Shown piece after piece: positions 57,423 to 64,000 of a DNA stretch of 64,000 nucleotides; within the stretch, counting starts at the first letter, position 1; each line of letters begins with the position of its first letter. Source of the stretch: Bifiguratus adelaidae (taxonomy: Eukaryota; Mucoromycota; Endogonomycetes; Endogonales); assembly GCA_002261195.1 (NCBI GenBank), contig MVBO01000049.1:30843-94842 (forward strand), given 5' to 3'. The position numbers were made by a program, and so were the translations under genes. The notes under the pieces were generated by a model, which worked only from the letters and a program-made list of their open reading frames with translations, ran no database searches and had not been told where the DNA came from.

Positions 57423-58130
57423 CTATGTAGTTTTTCTTGTCTTGGCAAGCTGTTTTGCCACAACCTGGTTCTCTTGGATCTTGGCATTGACTGTCTCGAC
57501 AACCAACTTGTCACTGTTGAGAGTGCGCGGATCCAACTTTCTCCATTCCTTTCTAATCATTTGTTGTCTCAACATAGGTTTCTGCGGCGAATGACCATTA
57601 ATATGCTGAAATGACTTTGGTTTGGACTTTTTGACCTTGGATTTGGAGGACGATGTCGGTTTGTGTTTACCATTGGTATGCCCGTTCACGGGCGTCGATG
57701 ATTTCTGTCTCCGTGCCAATTGATCTACCATCGTCAGATATCATCCAGCGAGGCCGAAGGCTTACCTCTCAGTTGGTCCGTATCCAACATCCAACGCGGT
57801 ATACTCACATTGCCAACTCTTCCCCCAAACCGTGCCAGCACACCCGAATAATGGTGTAACACCGTGACCAGGTACTGCCAACGCGCAAAGTATATGTCTC
57901 GTTCAATGATCCTTGCTGACGTGTCGTCATTGCTTGTATCTGCTTCCAGGAAACGCGTTGTGAAGCCAGTGTAGATATCATACATGTCGGCCATGACGGT
58001 TTGTAACTTGACGATGCTGCTGACAATCTTAGAGGTATATACTCGAGATATGTTAGTATACTCACATGGAATCTACTTCCAGAATGTCCCAGTCTGCGGA
58101 ACTCAACTCTATACTCGAGGCCGGATTCAT
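57423..58130 (-). CDS. Hypothetical basic protein
   Basis: A 205-aa protein from exons 58066-58130, 57766-58016 and 57423-57724, phase-consistent. The N-terminal half is helical: DWDILEVDSIIVKLQTVMADMYDIY, then ERDIYFARWQYLVTVLHHYSGVLARFGG. The second half is Lys/Ser-rich (KHKPTSSSKSKVKKSKPKS), suggesting a nuclear protein, and ends in a helix (VVETVNAKIQENQVVAKQLAKTRKTT). I do not recognise the family. Confidence 0.65.
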
Positions 58131-58350
58131 GTTGCCCTGCGCACGGGTTGTCCCAGGCAATTGGGAAATGTGTTCAGATTTGGGAGGAAACAATGGAGAG
58201 AATTCAGCGGTTTGAAGGAGTGCAGCAGCCGTATCCTTGAGTTTGGTGCATTGTATCCTTTCAAGCTCAAAAGGAATGGATCATATTAGAATAAGAAAAG
58301 TACGACAATAACCCTATTAAAAGACAAATCGTAAGCTACTGCTCTCACTC

Positions 58351-59654
58351 CTAGTGGGACTTGGTGGTTTTGGTGGTCTTGTTATTGACCGGCGGGGGAG
58401 GGTTAGCTCCGGGACTGCCCAAGAGACAGTCGATCGAATTGTAGAATGGAGACTTGGGATCAAAGCAAGCTTGGGTCGCAGCGAGTTCCTGGATGGGGAC
58501 AGGATTAGCGACAACGACATTAATGTTCTGGGCAGGGCCTGGAACACCAGGCATGACCTTAACGATGGGCTTCTGCTTGACGGCGGTCTTGAGGCCACTC
58601 TTGGAAGAAGCGGTCTTGGGTTTGGCGGGGGCTTGTTGGGCCTTGAGCGCGGCTGCCTGTTTCTGAGCTTTTTGCGCAAGTGCCTGCTTTTGCTTTTGCA
58701 GTGCTGCTTGCTTCTGTTGCTCGGCTTGCTTTTGCTTCGCAGCAGCAGCTTCTTCTTGTTTCAAAAGCTGTTGCTGCTGTTGCTTCTTCTTCGCTGCAGC
58801 AGCAGCAGCCAATTGCTGTTTCTTTTGAGCGAGCTGTTGTTGGGCCTTCTGCTTCGCAGCAGCAGTGTTAGCGCCTCCGTTACCGCTTCCATTAAGCCAG
58901 TCATTAATGGGTCCATTGTTGTAGTCCTTCACTGTGCAAGATTGGATATTGGTGGTAATGGTTGAAGGCCAGTTGAAGTTGGCATAGTACTCATAGGACA
59001 TGACGAACAAATCCAGGTGGCATCCTAGGCGCGTAATGAGTACCATAGCGAAACTGGATCGTATATGAGCTTACCTCCAAAAGACCATCCATTGTCATCG
59101 ACACGAACACATCCATTGTGGGTTTCACCGTTAGGGAGGGTCAAGCCGTCGAACTCCTTGATGTAGACGGTGGTATGTCCAGACAAATCATTGGAGGCAA
59201 CAGACACAAAGGGGACAAGAGGATCATAGGCACCAGAGCCGAAAGGTGTACCCTTGCCCAAGATTTCAAAGCGGTCGTAGTTGTTGGCGAGATTAATAAG
59301 GTCTCCGTTAGCGAGCTTGCAGGTGCCTTCCATCTGGCAACGATCGTACAACACCTTGGGGACCTTGGCGATGACGGAGTCATCGAGACTCAAAAGCGCA
59401 GTGGTGTCAGCACCAGTCAACATTTGCGAACCATAATCCTCAGTGCCTGCGAAACATATTAAGTGTCCCCGAACAGGCGTAAATCATCGAAATCACAAAC
59501 ACTCACCTTGCTTGGGGATCCAATAGTTGGTCAAAGCAACGCTACCACCGTTGTAGCAAGAGGGGGCGCGCTTAGTGAGCGGTATAGCAGACGCAAGGTC
59601 CACACAGACACTGGCAAGGGAAACACCCACGATAGAGAGGCTGGCAAGCTTCAT
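58351..59654 (-). CDS. Secreted protein with Gln/Lys/Ala-rich repeat tail
   Basis: A 397-aa protein from exons 59507-59654, 59075-59446 and 58351-59024. It has a signal peptide (MKLASLSIVGVSLASVCVDL) and a probable Kex2 site (PLTKR). The globular domain contains NYWIPKQGTEDYGSQ, GTPFGSGAYDPLVPFVSVASND and NGCVRVDDNGWSFGGCHLDLFV. The paired Cys and DDNGW...LDLFV arrangement resembles small beta-barrel (RlpA/3D-like) secreted domains, an inference. Then come ~110 residues of Q/K/A repeats (about 190-320, highly helical) and a C-terminal part with two Cys and PPPPV. Probably cell-wall or extracellular. Confidence 0.8.
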
Positions 59655-59956
59655 CGTTCTTGGGGATCAGAGAGATATAGAGAACGTAAGGGGAGCAATC
59701 GCCTGGATTGCAAAAGCAAGTGTATGGACTAGAAGCCCCTCGAGAAGGCTAGAGAAAGAGAAGGAGTTGTACCACAAGCCTTGCGCTAATCCATCCAATG
59801 TATTGATTGTGTCGTACAAATGGATGTTTCGCGCTTCTCTAGTGTATGTCCTTTCCTAATGAGGAAGCTGCCTTTTTGGGACATCCGAATGTCTACGTCA
59901 TCACATTTGGGATGAACAAGGTTGAGTCGCAATCGGAACGTGCTCTTATTCACACC

Positions 59957-60517
59957 ATGTTGACTATACAGCGAGTGCTGGTGCGTGCTCAACACGTGCC
60001 TGTGCGCTGCTTTGCTACATCTGCTTCTCGGTCTACGGATGCACAAGAGCACCTCAAGACCTGGGACGATTACTTCAAACTTCGATCAAAACGTCGAACG
60101 TATGATCGTCTTTTTCAGATACCTTCGGGTGTTGCTGGACTACTCGGTGGAGGGGCCTATGTTTCACAATTGGAGGTAGATCCGACACAGCTTGTTTTTG
60201 GGCAAGATCCACTCTTAATGTACGCTCTCGGCATACTCGGCTGCGGTTTTGGCGGTTTCCTCGTGGGTCCAGTCATTGGCGGTACAATGTTCAAGTTGCT
60301 TAATCGTGATAAGGTGCGTCAACTCGAGGAAAGGGACAAGGCTTTCTACGAGCATCTTGTGCGGAACCGGGCAGATGCGCGATTGAATTCGATTCGAAAC
60401 CCTGTGCCCGACTATTACGGCGAGAAAATCAACTCTGTCCGCGATTACCGAGCCTGGTTGCGAAAGCAACGGGAGCATACGCGCAAGGGAACATTTGGAG
60501 GCGCTTTTGAAGAGTGA
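59957..60517 (+). CDS. PAM17: Mitochondrial import motor subunit Pam17
   Basis: A 186-aa inner-membrane protein of the presequence translocase-associated motor (TIM23), found only in fungi. The ATG at 59957 begins a good presequence (MLTIQRVLVRAQHVPVRCFA). Family blocks are TWDDYFKLRSKRRTYDRLFQIPSG, LEVDPTQLVFGQDP and the C-terminal VPDYYGEKINSVRDYRAWLRKQR. Two membrane helices are present (GVAGLLGGGAYVS and LMYALGILGCGFGGFLVGPV). An upstream in-frame ATG at 59846 would hide the presequence and is less likely. Confidence 0.94.
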   Translation: MLTIQRVLVRAQHVPVRCFATSASRSTDAQEHLKTWDDYFKLRSKRRTYDRLFQIPSGVAGLLGGGAYVSQLEVDPTQLVFGQDPLLMYALGILGCGFGGFLVGPVIGGTMFKLLNRDKVRQLEERDKAFYEHLVRNRADARLNSIRNPVPDYYGEKINSVRDYRAWLRKQREHTRKGTFGGAFEE

Positions 60518-60656
60518 ATAGGACATAGACGATACCAACCACGTTGGTGCATGTAGAATACGATTCAATTGAGGCATTTGTTCAATTACAATTACGGGTG
60601 TATACTACGCTCTAGGCAATTTTTCATTTGCTCATTCGGATACTGATTGGGGGGCA

Positions 60657-62960
60657 TCAGTAGCCTGGTCTGCCCCAAATTCGGACTCTCCCTCGGCGAT
60701 CAGTTGTCACAATGGACTCTTCGCGGAAGAGTACTGAGACGCAAGGATCAGGGTGAACCGTCTTAATGAGCGTGGGTTGTAGGTAAGCGACCTGATTCTT
60801 TGGCATTACAGGATGGATGTGCGATGTTGCGTTGCCCTGTTGTGGATTATCTATGGATGAGGTATAGGACGACGGTATGTGTCCGGGTCCGGTGGTGCCG
60901 TCTTTTTTTTGTGATACTGAGGCAAATGAGCTTCGTCGATGCTGACCGGCCTGTGGGACGATATGTCAGAATAAGATGAAAAGCCAACCGACATACTTGC
61001 ATTCTTGGGCTTGTGTAAAGCTTCAACAGAAAAGTCCCAAAGGCAGAGCTTTGCATCTTCGCCCACGCTTCCAAATCGATATACTTTTTCATCGCATCTC
61101 CAGGGATCAAAAGCGACTCCAGTGATCCATGACTGGTGTCCAGGGCAGCGAGCAACGATACGTTGCTCTCGGAAAGCCCAAATGGTAACAAGGTCATCTT
61201 GACCACCCGTCTAGGAAAGAATTAGATGTCGCGCTTCAAGCAATAGATATATATATACCAAAATATAACGGCCGTCCGGACTCCATGCGACACAATTCAA
61301 TGCTCCAAAATAAGCACTGTAGGTATCGAGCAACTTTTCCTGCACAAAGTCAGCTACACGTAGCCGACCATCGAGACTGACAATAGCAATATGTTGACAG
61401 TCTGGCGAGAATGCAAAGGCTGATGAAAAGGAGCAACGTAGGCGTAAGAAGGAATCAACCATTGAGCTACGGGATTGCAGGACCTACCTGTTATGGACCT
61501 GTGGGATACCTTCCAGAAAGCCACTGGGTTGTGTTTTGCTTGCTTTTGCGGATGAGTGACCTGGAACCTATGCATGCAAAGTCAGGATAAGGATAAGGAT
61601 AATGTTATGGTATCGTTTTGCGAATACTCACCCTCCATTATCCGGCGTCTCAGGGTTAGGCACAACAACGCAATCCTCCTTTTCCTTGTCAAGGACCAAA
61701 AGTGTGCCATCGGTAAACGAGGCAACAAATATGTTCTCTGATCCAGGAACCCATTTAACCATGGTCACACATGAGGGGTTCAAAATGCCCTGCAAACAAC
61801 ACTTTTAGCTTGCGATCCAACATCTACGCGCTCCAATAACTTACCGTCTTGTTCAGACGCACATATTTGTTCCGTAATGGATCGAACCAAATGCAATCGC
61901 CAGAGCTAAATCCGATAATAACATCCAAATAATCTGCCCCTCGAGTCAGCAGATTGACGTCATGAGACGTCGGATGCGCCTTTGTAAAGACAACCCGTGA
62001 AAGTGGATCCTTAGGCTTTCCGCCAGCGTCCATCCATACAAATGATTTTCCGACATTGAAGAACAAGTATGCGTCATCGGACGTACGGGAAGCCAAGATT
62101 TTGGCTAAAGCATCGTTCGTGATGATACGGTTGACAAAGGATGAATTCGTCTTTGCAATATTATTCTTGGGTTGAGCAGGCTTCTTGGAAGACTTTGAAC
62201 GAGAGAAAAGCGCGCTGAAATTCGAACTCGATGTCGATGTAGACGGCGGGCTTGAAGCCTGCGAACTCAGACTAGTTTGAGCGAATTGTTGCGACAGGTT
62301 GGGAGGCGAGGCGACAGTGGGGGACATGGGTTCATGCGCAGAGATTGGCAAGGATGTACTGGCTGCATCCGAGCTTGATGTCGTCGTAGGTACGGAGGAC
62401 AGAGGTATTGTCGAGGGTGCCGTATGTTGCTCTGGTTCTTCGTCGGATTCGCCCGCGTGTTGCGATGTAGCTATCTCTGCCGTTGTACCGTTGATGTGAC
62501 TACCGGTAGAAGTATTTTCGGTCGAGGCAACGGACGAACTGGCTTTCGAGGAGGCTGTTCCGGGGGTGTGTTGCAAACTGAGCGGTGCATATTGTGCAAA
62601 TGCTTCCTTAAACTTGATGCTCACCAAGCATGCGGTTGTACCAGTCGAATAATGAGGTGGTAGAGCATCATTATAGATATCCTGCCTCAAGTCGTATGTT
62701 CCTTCCACCGACTCAAAGGACTTGCACTCAAAATCGGGATCCGAAGGAGGATAATAAACGCGAGGGGGAAGCACAGCGGGTTGGCCAGACGGCATCGCAA
62801 AAGGGACATGCCCGCCGGCACTCATAATGGCCTACACATACCATAAAACCTAATGTCAGCCCATGAAACTCGACAACGTCATCGCGCCATGTCCGGTGGG
62901 ATATGGACCAGCCCGAAACGGCTTGTCACTTACATATAGCCCCGCTGTATCATCACCCAT
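60657..62960 (-). CDS. WDR20/CreC-type WD40 protein
   Basis: A 628-aa homologue of animal WDR20 and fungal CreC, cofactors of a Ubp/USP12-type deubiquitinase involved in carbon catabolite control. Seven exons: 62934-62960, 61845-62831, 61632-61789, 61488-61567, 61259-61419, 60997-61210, 60657-60916. A Ser/Thr-rich section (residues ~80-210) precedes the propeller: [105 protein letters not shown] and a last blade ending [11 protein letters not shown]. The final intron ends at cctcag before an A8 run; this choice avoids any frameshift. Confidence 0.9.
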
Positions 62961-63109
62961 CCTGTATCTTGTATGCGTGGCCCAGTGTAATGAAAGTAAG
63001 ACGCACTATTGAAGAAGAAGAACAAGGACAAGGGTATGAAAGAGAGACATGAGTGGGGGTAACAGCGCGTGGAACTCGAATGAGCCGAGAAAGCCGAGGT
63101 GTGGATTTA

Positions 63110-63121
63110 AGGGTTAGGGTT
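63110..63121 (-). promoter_or_regulatory. Telobox-like element upstream of WDR20 gene
   Basis: On the minus strand this reads AAACCCTAACCC, identical to the box before the glutathione reductase gene. It is 150 nt upstream of the WDR20-like ATG and 23 nt beyond the stop of the next minus-strand gene. Confidence 0.45.
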
Positions 63122-63143
63122 TAATGTTCAACCATACACGAGC

Positions 63144-63447
63144 TTAAAGCTCCTCTGGCTTTGGTATCAGGACATTGATCACTTCTGGATAGGTCTTGCG
63201 AGTAACTCTTGCAATTGCCTTGTCTATCTTCTGCTGAAAAATGTGCCGATCCCATGCAATTGGTCCGCCCTCGGCTTCTCTTCTTTCGCATCTCGTGAAC
63301 CTCCTGACAAATGTCCAAAATCGTAAACCTAGTCATTGTGGTGGCAGGTGTTCGATTGAAGCTATTGAGCGCATGTATCACGTCTTGATCATTGTAAGAA
63401 TATTTACTATCGGCATGGAAAAAGTCACTGAATACTTTCGCACCCAC
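63144..63447 (-). CDS. Unresolved gene, C-terminal part
   Basis: The last frame reads REAEGGPIAWDRHIFQQKID, continues through AIARVTRKTYPEVINVLIPKPEEL and stops at 63144. Immediately upstream, one frame over, a good protein-like stretch reads TRFTILDICQEVHEMRKKR. The two would join as MRKKREAEGG if two bases (a GA unit in agaagagaag, about 63285) were restored, or if an unrecognised intron intervenes. The family is not recognised. The 5' end is undefined. Confidence 0.45.
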
Positions 63448-63690
63448 TTGTACGTCGTTGCGCTATCGTCCAAATGAGGACACGTCATTTGGCGAGTTGC
63501 GGAGAAAAAGGCTCGTCGCACGCAGGCTAGTGTGAAAGAAAGCTGCAGGTTGCATGGGTATCGGATGAAGCTTAACCACTGCTTGAAACGTAGTATTAAG
63601 TGCAAAGAATGAAGCAAGCGACTCAGAAATGAGTGAGAGAACGTTTTAGTTATACATTTGATTTGATCAATCATGCAGCATCTACTATTG

Positions 63691-64000
63691 TCACTTGAGT
63701 ATAGGAGGGCGATTTTGCTGATTCCTCTGTATCCGGACGAATAACCAATCTACGGCATCCCGTATCCCAGTTCTACAGGGAACCAAGTCAGCGTATTGAC
63801 GTAAGCAACTGCAACGCAACCTACCCTTCTAGGGCACTCACTGGAAGGACTCGAGAGTCTCTGGCTCCAATCTTTTGCGCGATCGGATTAAATAGTTCCT
63901 TTGTCTCTTCTACTCGTAAGGCGTTGGGTATATCTTGCTTGTTCGCAAGCATCAGCACAGGTACTCCCTCGATAGAATCATCCGTGATTAATTGTTCTGC
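63691..64000 (-). CDS. ARFRP1/Arl3-type small GTPase, 3' part
   Basis: C-terminal half of an Arf-family GTPase, truncated by the window end. Exons are 63825-64000 (partial) and 63691-63772. The guanine-specificity motif G4 is NKQD in VLMLANKQDIP and G5 is the SAL in LPVSALEGTGIRDAVDWL. The ending RIQRNQQNRPP resembles ARFRP1 and yeast Arl3, which recruit golgins at the trans-Golgi, more than Arf or Arl1. The nucleotide-binding N-terminus and its acetylation or myristoylation site are outside the window. Confidence 0.85.

Noticed and set aside
58354-58965. Leu-rich 203-aa plus-strand ORF
   Set aside because: It is the antisense of Q/K/A repeats in the secreted protein and has no start context or promoter.
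60847-61010. Apparent frameshift at an A8 run in the WDR20-like gene
   Set aside because: An intron from gtatgt to cctcag (60917-60996) gives a clean frame into the last WD40 blade, so no sequence error is needed.

Overview
This window is nuclear DNA from a fungus. Genes lie on both strands and are cut by many short GT-AG introns of about 45-80 nt, with CTAAC/CTGAC-like branch sites. There are no operons and no prokaryotic signals. The fungal assignment rests on Pam17, an Anp1/Mnn9-type mannosyltransferase, an Akr1-type ankyrin-DHHC palmitoyltransferase, an Nha1-type antiporter with a long cytosolic tail, an Ecl1-like zinc protein and a CreC/WDR20-type WD40 protein. Several genes usually associated with animals or early-diverging fungi are also present: WDR91, LAMTOR2, PIG-Y ending in FRHN, TMEM242, an HSPA12-like Hsp70 and peroxisomal hydratase 2. 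I infer an early-diverging (zygomycete-type) fungus or a lineage that kept these genes. The sequence alone does not fix the species.

Layout. 0-9 kb: glutathione peroxidase 3' end, NiCoT nickel transporter (apparent 1-nt frameshift), PIG-Y, Anp1-family glycosyltransferase, small cupin, GT61 glycosyltransferase, and a TauD-like dioxygenase interrupted by a stop and a 10-bp duplication. 9-21 kb: HSPA12-like Hsp70, HGH1, HSL-type hydrolase, class I cyclic-nucleotide phosphodiesterase with a C-terminal membrane anchor, glycine-cleavage T-protein, and several small or unresolved genes. 21-31 kb: PMP34 carrier, GINS subunit Sld5, F-box protein, PPR protein, LAMTOR2, a mitochondrial carrier with a 15-nt microexon, a coiled-coil protein, and a hotdog thioesterase. 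31-39 kb: mucin-like membrane protein, TMEM242, secreted protein, glutathione reductase, peroxisomal hydratase 2 (C-terminal AKL) and a decayed SDR. 39-49 kb: Akr1-type palmitoyltransferase, small membrane protein, Nha1-type antiporter, WDR91. 49-52.4 kb: gene-poor. 52.4-64 kb: Ecl1-like protein, RING protein, a small mitochondrial-type protein whose ATG sits alone in its exon, SGT2/SGTA, an unknown basic protein, a secreted Q/K/A-rich protein, Pam17, WDR20/CreC, an unresolved gene, and the 3' end of an ARFRP1-type GTPase.

Neighbouring genes do not form a pathway. Functional echoes across the window are endolysosomal/Golgi traffic (WDR91, LAMTOR2, ARFRP1, Akr1), peroxisomes (PMP34, hydratase 2), mitochondria (T-protein, carrier, TMEM242, Pam17, PPR, small YPYPK protein) and glutathione redox (peroxidase, reductase). 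Spliced models were built by hand from reading-frame continuity, family motifs and GT-AG sites. Where a spliced CDS is given, the exon lengths sum to a multiple of three unless stated. Family names come from recognition of motifs, not from a database search.
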